DNA of 64,000 bases from JALUZX01 sp964561605 (GCA_964561605.1 CAZLQD010000012.1:156512-220511), one strand, 5' to 3'. Positions 44,143 to 53,705 are shown, counted from the stretch's first letter. A program made the numbers and translations. The notes: generated by a model from the sequence alone, not told the origin.

Positions 44143-44904
44143 ATGCTGGCCCTGGTGTCCGACATCCACGCCAACCTGGAGGCCCTCCAGGCTGTGCTTG
44201 CCAAGGTGGACGAGCTCCAACCGGAGCAACTCGTCTGTCTGGGAGACGTCGTGGGATACGGGGCCTCGCCGGTGGAGTGCATCCAGGAGATCCGCAAGCG
44301 CGCCTCCGTGTGGATCCGGGGAAACCACGAGCACGGCATCCTCTTCTATGCCCAGGATTTCAACCCCAGGGCCAAGGCCGCCCTGGATTGGACCCGCAAG
44401 CAGATCCGATCCCTGGAGTCTCCCGGCCTGAGGGCGGAGATCTGGATGGCCCTGGACGCCACGCCCGAGGCGGCCAGCCTCCAGGATGGGCGGATCCTCC
44501 TGGTCCACGGGTCTCCGAGCGACCCGATCCGGGAATACGTCCTTCCCAGGGCCGCCTCGGATCCCCAGAAGCTGGCCCGGTGGTTCAAGGACATGGGGAA
44601 GCACCAGATCTGTTTCCTCGGCCATTCCCACATCCCGGCGGTCCTCTTCGAGGACGGAGGGGTCTTCCTTCCTACGGAGGAGAATCCCGCGGTGGACGTG
44701 GCGGGCAGGAGATGCATCGTCAACGCCGGCTCCGTGGGCCAGCCGAGGGACGGAAACACCAAGGCCTGTTTCGTCACTCTCGAGGGCGAGGGGAAGGTGA
44801 CCTTCCATCGCGTGGCTTACGATCTCAAATCTGCGGTAGACCGGATCAGGGCCGTGCCCCAGCTTCCCGAATCCCTGGCGGAGCGGCTGGAAATGGGCCG
44901 GTAG
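44143..44904 (+). CDS. Calcineurin-like metallophosphoesterase
   Basis: A 253-residue phosphoesterase of the YfcE/MJ0936-like class. Metal-binding motifs in order: SDIHANLEAL (D-x-H), CLGDVVGYGASP (G-D-x2-G), RGNHEHG (G-N-H), LLVHGSP, and FLGHSHIPAVL (G-H-x-H). INVNAGSVGQPRDGN-type ending (CIVNAGSVGQPRDGN) is family-typical. Substrate unknown; cytosolic. It precedes yidC by 25 bases on the same strand. Confidence 0.9.
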   Translation: MLALVSDIHANLEALQAVLAKVDELQPEQLVCLGDVVGYGASPVECIQEIRKRASVWIRGNHEHGILFYAQDFNPRAKAALDWTRKQIRSLESPGLRAEIWMALDATPEAASLQDGRILLVHGSPSDPIREYVLPRAASDPQKLARWFKDMGKHQICFLGHSHIPAVLFEDGGVFLPTEENPAVDVAGRRCIVNAGSVGQPRDGNTKACFVTLEGEGKVTFHRVAYDLKSAVDRIRAVPQLPESLAERLEMGR

Positions 44905-44929
44905 GGGAATCCCTTCGAACAGGAAAAAA

Positions 44930-46885
44930 ATGGACCGGAATCTCTCTCTCATCCTTCTCGTGGCGGCCGCCGTCTTCCTTCCCATGATGCTTTGCCAGCG
45001 GAAGGAGGGGCGCGGTCCTTCCATGGAGCCCGCCGCAGCCGTCCGCGGCGTGGACAGAGATCCGGCCCACAAGGTCTTCCCCGTGGGCAAGGCTCCCAGG
45101 GAGAAGTACGTCCTGGAGACCCCCCTCATGAAGGTGGTCTTCAACAGCGTGGGCGGCACCATCAAGGACATCTTCCTCAAGAAGTTCGTGAAGCGCGCCG
45201 GCCAGGACCCGAAGGACCCCGCGAACTGGGTGACCCTGATCGACCACCGGATCTACCAGGCCCTGGACCGCACCGGCCGCGACCAGGGGACCTACATCTT
45301 CTCCTTCGCCCTGGAGGATCCCCTGGGGAAGTTCAACCTCTACACCATGGAGGGGAAGAAGGCCGTTCCCGTCGAACCCCAGCAGGTTCCCTGGTTCAGG
45401 GAGGACTTCACCGAGAAGGGGGTGGTGGGGGTGCGTTACAAGCTGCCCCTGACGAGCGGGCTGACGCTGGTGAAGGAGTTCCGCTTCCCCAGGAACGCCT
45501 ACCACTTCGAACTCTCCCTCACGGTGGAGAACGAGGGTTACGACCTCAGGGGCCGGACCCTGATGTGGCCCCTGGTCCTGACGGGCGCCTCGGTGGTTCC
45601 CTCGGAATCCTTCATGCAAGGGCCGGACTATACGATCCTTGATTACTACGGTCCTCCCAGGGTGATCGCCCAGAGGAAGGAGCGCTCCCAGGACCCCGGG
45701 ACTCCCGACAAGTTCCTTCCGGCGGATCTGGCCATGGCCGACGGGAAGCCCAATCCGCCCCTCTCGGCCAGGGTGGTGGCCTCGGTGGCCAGCAGTTTCC
45801 GGCAGTACATCGATTTCGCCGGCTCCTACCACAAGTTCTTCGCATGCCTGATCTCCCCCAAGGGGGAGGAGACCCGCTCGGCCGTAAAGGATGTGAGCGC
45901 CTTCAAGGTTCCGGCCCTCTTCCCCGGGATGGAAGGGTTGAAATTGAAGGCCCAGCCCTGGGGCCAGATCCTTCCCCGCCTCGGCCTCAACCTGAAGATC
46001 CCCGAGCAGGGGCGCAGGAACAGCCTGGCCTTCCAGGTCTACGCCGGCCCCAAGGACGTGACCCTCTGGGAGCGGGTCCCGGCCTACCAGGACTACTACG
46101 AGGTCTACAGGGCAGACCTGGACAGGCAGAACTGCTTCTGCACCGTGCCTGGAGTGGGCTTCTTCGGAAGGCTCCTGCTCACCTTGCTCCGCTTCTTCCA
46201 TTCCATCTCGGGCAACTGGGGCCTGGCCATCATCCTCCTCACCGTCCTGGTCCGGCTCCTCCTGGTGCCGCTGAACTTCAAGTCCCAGTACGAGATGGCC
46301 CACTACCAGAAGCGGATGTCCAAGGTGAAGCCCCTGATGGACGAGATCCGCAAGAAGTACGCCAAGAACAAGCAGCGGATGAACCAGGAGCTGATGAAGC
46401 TCCAGAAGAAATACAAGCTCACTCCGCCCCTCATGGGCTGCCTGCCCATGTTCATCACCATCCCGGTCTTCTTCGGGCTCTTCATCGCCCTTCGGGTCTC
46501 CTTCGATCTCCGGCAACAGCCCTTCGTCTGGTGGATCAAGGACCTCTCCATGCCGGACATGCTCATGAGGATCCAGACGGGGGCCACGGGCTGGGCCGAC
46601 AAGCTCGTGCCGGACTACCTGAACGTCCTCCCCCTGCTCATGACCCTGCTGTGGTGGCTCCAGCAGAAGCTCATGCCCAAGTCGGACGACCCCCAGCAGA
46701 AGCAGATGCAGGTCATGATGCAGTTCATGCCCATCCTCTTCGGATTCATGCTCTACAACTACGCTTCGGGCCTGGCCCTCTACATGACCGTCTCCAGCCT
46801 CTTCGGCATCCTGGAGGCCCGCCTCATCAAGAAGAAGGTCCAGGCCCTCACCCTGGCCGAGGCCCAGGCCGCCCCGGGCCGCTGA
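44930..46885 (+). CDS. yidC: Membrane protein insertase YidC
   Basis: A 651-residue YidC of the Gram-negative type. It has an N-terminal signal-anchor helix (about 5-22), a large periplasmic P1 domain (about 50-400, ETPLMKVVFNSVGGTIKDIFLKKF) and a C-terminal Oxa1 core (about 420-630: NWGLAIILLTVLVRLLLVPLNF, KKYAKNKQRMNQELMKLQKKY, PLMGCLPMFITIPVFFGLFIAL). The hydrophilic-groove arginine is in TVLVRLLL. No rpmH-rnpA genes precede it, unlike the usual order. The start has AGGA close upstream. Confidence 0.94.
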   Translation: MDRNLSLILLVAAAVFLPMMLCQRKEGRGPSMEPAAAVRGVDRDPAHKVFPVGKAPREKYVLETPLMKVVFNSVGGTIKDIFLKKFVKRAGQDPKDPANWVTLIDHRIYQALDRTGRDQGTYIFSFALEDPLGKFNLYTMEGKKAVPVEPQQVPWFREDFTEKGVVGVRYKLPLTSGLTLVKEFRFPRNAYHFELSLTVENEGYDLRGRTLMWPLVLTGASVVPSESFMQGPDYTILDYYGPPRVIAQRKERSQDPGTPDKFLPADLAMADGKPNPPLSARVVASVASSFRQYIDFAGSYHKFFACLISPKGEETRSAVKDVSAFKVPALFPGMEGLKLKAQPWGQILPRLGLNLKIPEQGRRNSLAFQVYAGPKDVTLWERVPAYQDYYEVYRADLDRQNCFCTVPGVGFFGRLLLTLLRFFHSISGNWGLAIILLTVLVRLLLVPLNFKSQYEMAHYQKRMSKVKPLMDEIRKKYAKNKQRMNQELMKLQKKYKLTPPLMGCLPMFITIPVFFGLFIALRVSFDLRQQPFVWWIKDLSMPDMLMRIQTGATGWADKLVPDYLNVLPLLMTLLWWLQQKLMPKSDDPQQKQMQVMMQFMPILFGFMLYNYASGLALYMTVSSLFGILEARLIKKKVQALTLAEAQAAPGR

Positions 46886-46939
46886 GGGAAGGCCTCCCGG
46901 AAGGGGCCCCCCATCTCGCTGGGGGCGGGCACCTCCATG

Positions 46940-46968
46940 TTTACAACATGTTGGGGTTCTTCTAGGAT
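46940..46968 (+). promoter_or_regulatory. nrdR promoter overlapped by a CAACATGTTG palindrome
   Basis: TTTACA (46940-46945), 17-base spacer, TAGGAT (46963-46968) forms a sigma-70-type promoter for nrdR. A perfect 10-base palindrome CAACATGTTG (46944-46953) overlaps the -35 end and the spacer, an ideal repressor position. It resembles an NrdR box in centre symmetry (AACATGTT) but does not match the enterobacterial consensus exactly, and a second box is not seen. Autoregulation is inferred. Confidence 0.6.
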
Positions 46969-47004
46969 GGCCCCTTTCCAGGTTCACCCTTCGGGGGGTG
47001 CGGC

Positions 47005-47526
47005 ATGCGCTGTCCTTTTTGCAAGTCCCAGAACGACAGGGTCATCGATTCCCGATCCTCCGTGGACGGTTTCGTGATCCGCCGCAGGCGGGTCTGCCAG
47101 TCCTGCGGGAGGCGGTTCACGACCTACGAGCGGATCGAGCAGACCCCTTTGAGGGTGATCAAGAAGGACGGAAGCCGGGTCCCCTTCGACAGGGAGAGGC
47201 TTCTCAGGGGCATCCTCAAGGCCTGCGAGAAGCGGCCCGTCTCCCTGGAGCGGGTGGAGGAGATCGTGGAGCGGGTGGAGCGCCAGTGCATGGACGCCTT
47301 CGACAAAGAGGTCAGCAGCCGGGTCATCGGCGAGCTGGTCGTGGAGGAGTTGCGCGCCCTGGACCAGGTGGCCTACGTCCGCTTCGCCTCGGTCTACAGG
47401 GAGTTCCGGGACATCTCCCAGTTCCGGAAGTTCCTGGACAGCATCCACCCCGGAAAAGATGCGGGGAGCCGGGAGAAGGATCCCACCGGCCGGGAGGGCC
47501 GGGAAGGGGAGGGCGGCGGAACTTGA
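47005..47526 (+). CDS. nrdR: Transcriptional repressor NrdR
   Basis: A 173-residue NrdR controlling ribonucleotide reductase genes. The zinc ribbon uses Cys3, Cys6, Cys31 and Cys34 (CPFC...CQSC). The ATP-cone domain (about 50-140) starts RVIKKDGSRVPFDRERLLRGILKAC and ends FASVYREFRDISQFRKFL. The extra 20-residue Gly/Arg/Glu tail is unusual. No nrd reductase gene is in the window. A promoter with an overlapping palindrome lies about 40 bases upstream. Confidence 0.95.
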   Translation: MRCPFCKSQNDRVIDSRSSVDGFVIRRRRVCQSCGRRFTTYERIEQTPLRVIKKDGSRVPFDRERLLRGILKACEKRPVSLERVEEIVERVERQCMDAFDKEVSSRVIGELVVEELRALDQVAYVRFASVYREFRDISQFRKFLDSIHPGKDAGSREKDPTGREGREGEGGGT

Positions 47527-47602
47527 CCAGGGAACCCTTCCTTTTCCGGGGAGGGCCGACGAGAGGGCGATTTCGAGGGGGGGGCCCCGAAGGTAGAGGC
47601 AG

Positions 47603-50600
47603 ATGCGGCTGAAACGGCTGGAGATCCTGGGTTTCAAATCCTTCGCCGAGAAGACCACTTTCGTCTTCCAGCCCGGCGTTACGGGCATCATCGGTCCCAA
47701 CGGGGCGGGCAAGTCCAACGTGGTGGACGCCATCAAGTGGGTCATGGGGGAGACCCGGCCTACGAGCCTCCGGGGCTCGGAGATGCAGGACGTTCTCTTC
47801 AAGGGTTCCGAAGGGAAGGCACCTGCGGGTTTCGCCCAGGTGATCCTGGTCCTGGACAACGAGGACGGCTTCCTTCCCGGCAGGGGCCCGGAGGTCTCCA
47901 TCGGGAGGCGCCTGTTCAAGACGGGGGAGAGCGAATACCTGGTGGATCACCAGGTGGTGCGGCGGAAGGACTTGAAGGAGCTCCTCCTGGACACGGGTCT
48001 GGGCGTGGGGGCCTACTCGGTCATGGAGCAGGGGAAGATCGACGCCGTCCTCTCGGCCAACCCGGAGGAGCGGCGGCGGATCTTCGAGGAGGCCTCGGGG
48101 ATCTCCCGGTTCAAGCTCCGCCGGAAGGAGGCGGTCCGCAAGCTGGAGCGGACCGAGCAGAACCTGCTTCGCCTGGGCGATCTCCTGGAGGAGAAGCACA
48201 AGCGCCTTCGTTCCCTCAAGATCCAGGCGGGCAGGGCCAGGCGTTACCAGGAGCTCCGGGCCCGCCTCAGGGACCTGAGGGTGGCCCTGGGCCTGGAGGA
48301 CGTGCGGGAGGCCCGGGCCCGTTCCCTGGAACTGGAGGAGGAACGGCGCGCCAAGGAGGAGAGCCTGGAGAAGATCGAGGCGGCCCTGGAGGAAGCCACG
48401 GCCAGGGAGGCCGAGGTCCGGGAGGAGGTGGAGAGGGTCGAGAAGGAGCTGGAGGCCCTCACCGAGTCCCTGAGCGACGTCCGTTCCCGGGAGGAGGCCT
48501 GCCGGGAGCGGATCCGGGGCCTGGAACAGAAGAAGACCGCCTTGGAGCGGAGGGTCCGGGAGGCTGGGGAACAGCGCCAGAGGATCCTGGATTCCCGCAA
48601 GCGCCAGGAGGAGGAGTATTTTAGGGCGAGGGAGAAGGCCCAGGAGGTGGCGGCGTTCCTCGAGGAGGAGGAGCGCCGTCTCGCCTCCTCCCGGGCGGTC
48701 CACGCCGAGTGGGCCGCCAAGAGGAGGGAGGCCCTGGAGGAGCGCCAGCGGGCCGAGTCGGCGAGCCTGGAGTGCCTCCACGAAATCGCCCGGGCCGGAA
48801 ACAGGGTGAGCGACACCGAGGCCCGCCTTCGCTCCCTGGAGGAAGGGATCCGGAAGCTCAGGGAGCGTTCCCGGGAGATCGAGGAGAGCCTGGCCGGCCT
48901 CTCGGGCCGGATCCAGGCCCTCCAGGAGGAGGAGAGGGCCGCCGCCGCCGCCGAGGAGGAGGCCCGGGAGATGTTGCGGCGGGCCGGCGCCGCCCTGGAG
49001 GATGCGGAGGAGCGGAAGGCCCGCCTGGAGGGGCGGATCCAGGAGATCCGGGAGCGCCTGTCGGCCCTGGATTCCCGGGCCCAGGTGCTCCGTGACCTGG
49101 AATCCTCCCTCGCGGGTATGGCCGATGGGCCGAGAAAGCTCCTGGAGACGGGCATGCACGGGGTCCTCGGCCGGGCCGTGGACTTCCTGGAGTGTCCCGT
49201 CTCCCACGCCAAGGCCCTGGAGGCCGCCCTGGGCGAGAAGGTGGACGCCCTCGTCGTGGAGGGTCCCGCCCAGGCCCAGGCCGCCCTGGAACGGGTCTAC
49301 GCCGAGAACCTGGGCAGGGTGCACCTTCTCCTGGCCGACCCTCCTTCCCAGGAAGGTGCCTCCCGGGAACTCCCGGAACCGCCCGCCCATGCAGGCGTGG
49401 TCGGTTGGCTCCTGCCTTGGGTCCAGGCCTCTCCCGGGTTCCGCAGGAGGGCCGCCGACCTCCTGGCGGGGGTGCTTCTCGTGGAGGACGTGGAGGCGGG
49501 GATCGTCCTCTCCGGCCTGGATCCCGGCCTGGTCTGCGTGACTCTTGCGGGAGACCGGATGGAGAGGGGGTACCGGGTCTCGGGGGGACCCACGGAAGTG
49601 GGGGCGAGCCCGGTCCAGCGGAAGAGCGAACTCCGGGAGCTCGAAGAGAGGATCGGCGGGGAGCGGGCTTCCCTGGAGGAGGTGAAGCGCCTCCTGGAGG
49701 AGACGGCGGCGAAGGCCGATGTGGCCCGCAGGGAATCCCGGGAGGCCCGGGACCGGTTGGAGGCGGCCCGTAAGGAGCGTGCCCGGATCGGGGCGGAGTT
49801 GCTCCGGGTCGAGGAGAGGACGGCCGTGGCCTCCCGGGAGAAGGAGGTCCTGCGCTCGGAATTGGACCAGTCCGGCGAGTCCCTGGAAGAGCTCCGCAAG
49901 GAGCTGGAAGAGGCCAGGGCCGCCCTGGAGAAGGCCCGGGCCGAGGGCAGGGAGGCCGACCGGATTCTCTCCGAGGCCCGCCGGCGGGTGGAGGAGATCA
50001 CCAAGGCCAAGGAGGAGGCCTTCCAGGCCGAGAGTCAGGCCAAGGTGGAGGTGGCACGGGCCCGGAGCGAGCTTGAAGGGCTCCAGGCCAGGCTCCAGGT
50101 TCTCGGGAGGAGCGTCCAGGAGAACGGCCTCAGGGTCGAGGAGCTCCGGTCCGAGGCCGAGCGGGCCAAGGAGGAGATCGAGAAGACCAACGGCGAGATC
50201 GCCGCCCTGGAGGAGGAGAGCCGGGCCCTGTTGGAGAGGAGGGCCGGCCTGGAGGGGAGGATCTCGGATCTCCAGGAGAAGCGGGAGGCCTTGAAGGAGG
50301 AGGCCCTGGCCCTGGAGCGGCGGGTCTCGGCCGGGAGGGAGGAGAGGGAGGCCCTCCGGTCCCACCTGGAGCGACTGGTCTACCAGGCCCGGGAGGCCCG
50401 GGGGCTCGTGGAGCGGGTCCGGGAGCAACTCTTGGAGGAGCACGACGTGGACCTGGACTGGTTCCTGGAGGAGCCCCTCTATGGCCCGCCCCTTCCCCCC
50501 GGCGTGGACGGCGAGGGACGTCCCATCTTCGGGCCCCAGCTCCCCAAGGATTGGCGCTTCCCCGAGGAGGAGGTGGAGCGGATCTGGGAGCGGGAGGATT

Positions 50601-51352
50601 TCGATCCTGTCCAGGCCAGGCGGGAGGTCTCCCGGGTGAAGGCCTCCATGGACCGGATCGGTGCCGTCAACCTCAGGGCCGTGGAGGAACTCGGCCAGGA
50701 AGAGGAGGCGGTGAAGAAGCTGGAGAAGGAGACGGAAGACCTGAAGCAGGGGCGGAAGGCCCTCCTGGAAATGATCGAAAGGATCAACACCGAGTCCACC
50801 CGCCTCTTCCTGGAGACCTTCCAGGAGGCGCGGAAGAACTTCCAGGAGATGTTCCGCCGTCTCTTCCAGGGGGGAAAGGCCGATATCAAGCTCCAGGAAG
50901 GGGCCGATCCCCTGGAGGCGGGGATCGAGATCATCGCCAGGCCCCCGGGCAAGCAGCCCCAGAACATCAACCTCCTCTCCGGCGGAGAGCGTTCCCTCGT
51001 GGCCTTGGCCATTCTTTTCGCCGTATTCAAGGTGAAGCCTTCGCCCTTCGCCGTCCTGGACGAGGTGGACGCCGCCCTGGACGACTCCAACGTGGGCCGT
51101 TTCCTTCAGATTCTCCAGGACTTCGTGAAGGACACCCAGTTCCTCCTGGTGACCCACAACAAGAAATCCATGGCCGCCGCGGAGGTTCTCTACGGCATCA
51201 CCATGCAGAAGAAGGGCGTCTCCACCTGCGTCTCCGTGCGGGTGGAAGACGTGGAGTCGGGAGGAGAGATCCGGGTGGGTGCTTCCCGGCCCGTCCCGGG
51301 GAGAAGAGCCCGGGAGGGTGGTGAGGAGAAGGCCGCCGCCATGGGAGGGTAG
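47603..51352 (+). CDS. smc: Chromosome segregation ATPase SMC
   Basis: A 1249-residue SMC, slightly longer than usual. N-terminal head with Walker A GPNGAGKSN (31-39), a first coiled coil (about 165-505) and a hinge (about 515-665: LLETGMHGVLGRAVDFLECP, VVGWLLPWVQ). The second coiled coil is about 670-1030, and the C-terminal head has the signature LSGGERSLVALAILFA (about 1125) and Walker B FAVLDEVDAALDDSN. A Pro/Gly-rich insert at about residues 955-985 (LEEPLYGPPLPPGVDGEGRPIFGPQL) interrupts the second coil near the head and is unusual. The dense Glu/Arg coil produces long spurious antisense frames. Confidence 0.97.
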   Translation: MRLKRLEILGFKSFAEKTTFVFQPGVTGIIGPNGAGKSNVVDAIKWVMGETRPTSLRGSEMQDVLFKGSEGKAPAGFAQVILVLDNEDGFLPGRGPEVSIGRRLFKTGESEYLVDHQVVRRKDLKELLLDTGLGVGAYSVMEQGKIDAVLSANPEERRRIFEEASGISRFKLRRKEAVRKLERTEQNLLRLGDLLEEKHKRLRSLKIQAGRARRYQELRARLRDLRVALGLEDVREARARSLELEEERRAKEESLEKIEAALEEATAREAEVREEVERVEKELEALTESLSDVRSREEACRERIRGLEQKKTALERRVREAGEQRQRILDSRKRQEEEYFRAREKAQEVAAFLEEEERRLASSRAVHAEWAAKRREALEERQRAESASLECLHEIARAGNRVSDTEARLRSLEEGIRKLRERSREIEESLAGLSGRIQALQEEERAAAAAEEEAREMLRRAGAALEDAEERKARLEGRIQEIRERLSALDSRAQVLRDLESSLAGMADGPRKLLETGMHGVLGRAVDFLECPVSHAKALEAALGEKVDALVVEGPAQAQAALERVYAENLGRVHLLLADPPSQEGASRELPEPPAHAGVVGWLLPWVQASPGFRRRAADLLAGVLLVEDVEAGIVLSGLDPGLVCVTLAGDRMERGYRVSGGPTEVGASPVQRKSELRELEERIGGERASLEEVKRLLEETAAKADVARRESREARDRLEAARKERARIGAELLRVEERTAVASREKEVLRSELDQSGESLEELRKELEEARAALEKARAEGREADRILSEARRRVEEITKAKEEAFQAESQAKVEVARARSELEGLQARLQVLGRSVQENGLRVEELRSEAERAKEEIEKTNGEIAALEEESRALLERRAGLEGRISDLQEKREALKEEALALERRVSAGREEREALRSHLERLVYQAREARGLVERVREQLLEEHDVDLDWFLEEPLYGPPLPPGVDGEGRPIFGPQLPKDWRFPEEEVERIWEREDFDPVQARREVSRVKASMDRIGAVNLRAVEELGQEEEAVKKLEKETEDLKQGRKALLEMIERINTESTRLFLETFQEARKNFQEMFRRLFQGGKADIKLQEGADPLEAGIEIIARPPGKQPQNINLLSGGERSLVALAILFAVFKVKPSPFAVLDEVDAALDDSNVGRFLQILQDFVKDTQFLLVTHNKKSMAAAEVLYGITMQKKGVSTCVSVRVEDVESGGEIRVGASRPVPGRRAREGGEEKAAAMGG

Positions 51353-51427
51353 GAGGAATCCTGCCGGGGCAGGGGAGGTATCTCCATCCCGGGAAGTGGG
51401 CGCCGATCTCCCCATGGCAAGGGAACT

Positions 51428-51455
51428 TCAACCTCGGAGGGCTGGGGGCCGATAA
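51428..51455 (+). promoter_or_regulatory. Sigma-28-like promoter upstream of double GT9 gene
   Basis: TCAACCTC (51428-51435), 12-base spacer, GCCGATAA (51448-51455). The -10 is identical to the flagellar sigma factor consensus. The -35 is a partial match to TAAAGTTT and the spacer is one base longer than 11. Expected leader is about 38 bases before the ATG at 51502. Confidence 0.5.
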
Positions 51456-51501
51456 ACACCCTTGAGCGTCCCGGTCCTTCCCCCGGGAGCCCAGGCAGGC
51501 C

Positions 51502-53598
51502 ATGGTCGAAAGCACGCTCACCCCGGCGCAGGAGAAGGTGGGAGAAAGGTTTCACCGCCTTCCCGCGGATTGGATTCCTCCCCTTCCCAGGAAGGAGGGG
51601 GACGAGGCCTGGTTCCACTTCGCCGAGAAGCTGGAAAGCCTTCCCGATTTCTACTTCCATCTGGGCGGGGCGGGAGACGCCCTCCTCCTACTTTCCACTT
51701 TCTATGACGTCCGGCCCGGGTCGTACGTCTTGAGCGTTCCCAACAGCATGGGGGCCATGGAAGAGTTCTTCTCGGCCTTCCCCAGGCTGGCCGGCGTCTT
51801 CTTCCTTCCCAGGCCGGAACACCCGGAGGTCCTGCGCCTCCTCCGGAGGGTCATGGTCCTTCTCGTGAAGAAGGGGAAATGCCTGGGAATGGGGGTCACT
51901 CCCGGGAGGGAGTACCATGAGGAGTGGTATCGGGGGATCGACATCTTCCGGACCTACGGTGTATCCGAGCGTCCCCGCTGGATCGGAGAGTTCGGCGAAA
52001 AGAGACTCTTCACTCCCCAGGTGGCGGTGGCCCCCAAGGGAAGCGTCCTGGGCATGCCCCCTGGAAAGGAAAACATCATTCCTCCCGAAATCTGGGAGGA
52101 CTTGCTCGGCGATCTGGTCCTTCGGGGATTCACCCCGGTGATCCTGGGAACCCCCGCGGAGCGGGGGATCTACCCGGCCAGGGAGGGTTGCCGGGACCAG
52201 AGGAGCTACTCCTTCCTGGAACAAATGGAGCTGATCAAGGGGAGCGACCTCCTGGTTGCGGCCGATTCCTGGCACAAGACCTTCGCCGGGCTCCTGGGGA
52301 AGCCGACCTTGGTGTTCCTTCCCATCCACTCCGGCCAGGCCAGGCACATTCCCGATGTCTCCCAGGAGGTTTTCATCCGACCCTGGAAGAGCATGGTCCC
52401 TCTGGAGACCTGGGAGGACTACCAGGCCGCCATGGAGAGGATCGCCGGGAAGGGGAAGGCCACCCATCATCCTGCCCGGAGAGGAAAGAAGATCCTGACC
52501 AGCTTTTCCCCCCTCTTCTGGGAGAGGAATTACGTGGAAGGGGGATCGGTCCTCCTCCTTCCCACTTCGGCCGTGGGGGACAACCTGATGACCACCGCCG
52601 TGGCCGGGGCCTTGAAAGGGAAGTATCCGGGAATCAGGATACAAGTCTCGAGCAAGCCCGACCTGGGCTGGATCTTCCGGGAATGCCCGGCCGTGGACAG
52701 GTGGCTCCCGAGGGGATCGGAGGAGGAGAGGGATGCCGCCTCGGAAGCGGATGAGGTGGTGGACTACAATTGCCTGATCTCAAGGTTCCCCGAATACCTG
52801 GGAGGAATCCATTTCATGGACATCCTGGCCAACATGGCCGGTGTGAAGCTCGAAAGTGACGATCTTCCAACCAGGCCGTCGGCACAGGCCATGGCATGGG
52901 CCGAGGAGGCCATGGCGGCCTTTTCAGGGGGGCGTCCCATCGTGGGGTTGCACCTGGTCTCCGGGAAGGATCCGGCCAGGAGCTATCCCTGGGGAAGGCA
53001 GGTCGTGGAGGCCCTGGCTCGCCTGGCTCCGGGAATCCGGATCGCCTGGTTCGGTGCCCACCCCTATCCCGGTCCCTGGCGGACAGACCTCTACGACTTC
53101 GCATCTTTCAAGGTCTCCCTGGAGAGGCAGGCCGCAGCCGTGGCCTTTTGTTCCCGGTTCCTCTGCGTGGACAGCGCATTCTTCCACCTGGCACAGAACC
53201 TCTGGGGATTGGAGGTCCACCTCCTTGCGGGCCCAACCCATCCGGGCCTCATAGGAAACAGGAGCAAGCCTTTGAAGATCGCCGGGCCGCCGGGCCTGGA
53301 ATGCGCCGGGTGCTATTGGCGGAGGAACTGCGTCAGGACCTGCCTCCTGGGGTTGGATCCCGAAAGGGCCGCCGCCCTGGCCCTGGGCATCAGGGAGGAC
53401 GAAGAGGAAGGGCGTCCCGGCCTTCCCCTGGCCGGGAAGGAGATCACCTTGGCGGGGGGAGAGGACTACCAGGTCCAGATCACCAGGGCCCTCCTGGAAG
53501 AGGGTGGCCCCTTCGACCTGCTGGTCCGCGACCCCGAGGGGGTTCTTCCTCCATATTCCGAATCCTGGAACGGAGTCAGGGTGGACCGCCAGTCTTGA
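51502..53598 (+). CDS. Tandem GT9 (heptosyltransferase-like) protein
   Basis: A 698-residue protein with two heptosyltransferase-like halves. The first (about 45-320) has HLGGAGDALLLLSTFYD, APKGSVLGMPPGKENIIPPEIWEDL and SDLLVAADSWHKTFAGLLGKPTLVFLP. The second (about 345-620) has LLPTSAVGDNLMTTAVAGALK, HLVSGKDPARSYPWGRQVVEALARL and FCSRFLCVDSAFFHLAQNLWGLEVHLLAGPTHPGL. The GDxxxxT loop and the late Asp/His loop are kept in both. A short cysteine cluster (LECAGCYWRRNCVRTC) follows the second half. Not membrane-anchored. Likely sugar transfer to a surface polymer or protein. The preceding sigma-28-like promoter hints at a flagellar substrate. Confidence 0.82.
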   Translation: MVESTLTPAQEKVGERFHRLPADWIPPLPRKEGDEAWFHFAEKLESLPDFYFHLGGAGDALLLLSTFYDVRPGSYVLSVPNSMGAMEEFFSAFPRLAGVFFLPRPEHPEVLRLLRRVMVLLVKKGKCLGMGVTPGREYHEEWYRGIDIFRTYGVSERPRWIGEFGEKRLFTPQVAVAPKGSVLGMPPGKENIIPPEIWEDLLGDLVLRGFTPVILGTPAERGIYPAREGCRDQRSYSFLEQMELIKGSDLLVAADSWHKTFAGLLGKPTLVFLPIHSGQARHIPDVSQEVFIRPWKSMVPLETWEDYQAAMERIAGKGKATHHPARRGKKILTSFSPLFWERNYVEGGSVLLLPTSAVGDNLMTTAVAGALKGKYPGIRIQVSSKPDLGWIFRECPAVDRWLPRGSEEERDAASEADEVVDYNCLISRFPEYLGGIHFMDILANMAGVKLESDDLPTRPSAQAMAWAEEAMAAFSGGRPIVGLHLVSGKDPARSYPWGRQVVEALARLAPGIRIAWFGAHPYPGPWRTDLYDFASFKVSLERQAAAVAFCSRFLCVDSAFFHLAQNLWGLEVHLLAGPTHPGLIGNRSKPLKIAGPPGLECAGCYWRRNCVRTCLLGLDPERAAALALGIREDEEEGRPGLPLAGKEITLAGGEDYQVQITRALLEEGGPFDLLVRDPEGVLPPYSESWNGVRVDRQS

Positions 53599-53705
53599 AG
53601 GGGAAGAAAAGGGACGCAGGTCCGCCGGCGTATTTCCCACCTTCGAGCAATCCAGGCGTAGGAAGCGTGGGCGTTTGCAGTTTGGGAACGTTCTTGGAGT
53701 AGCAT

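Noticed and set aside
46886..46935. Terminator after yidC (GCCCCCC...GGGGGC)
   Set aside because: A hairpin is possible but there is no T tract and pairing is poor.
47324..51415. A 1363-residue open frame antisense to smc
   Set aside because: It mirrors the Glu/Arg-rich smc coiled coils. Composition is Leu/Gly/Pro/His-rich without motifs, and smc itself is unambiguous. Similar long antisense frames over nfeD, yidC, hisS and others were dropped for the same reason.
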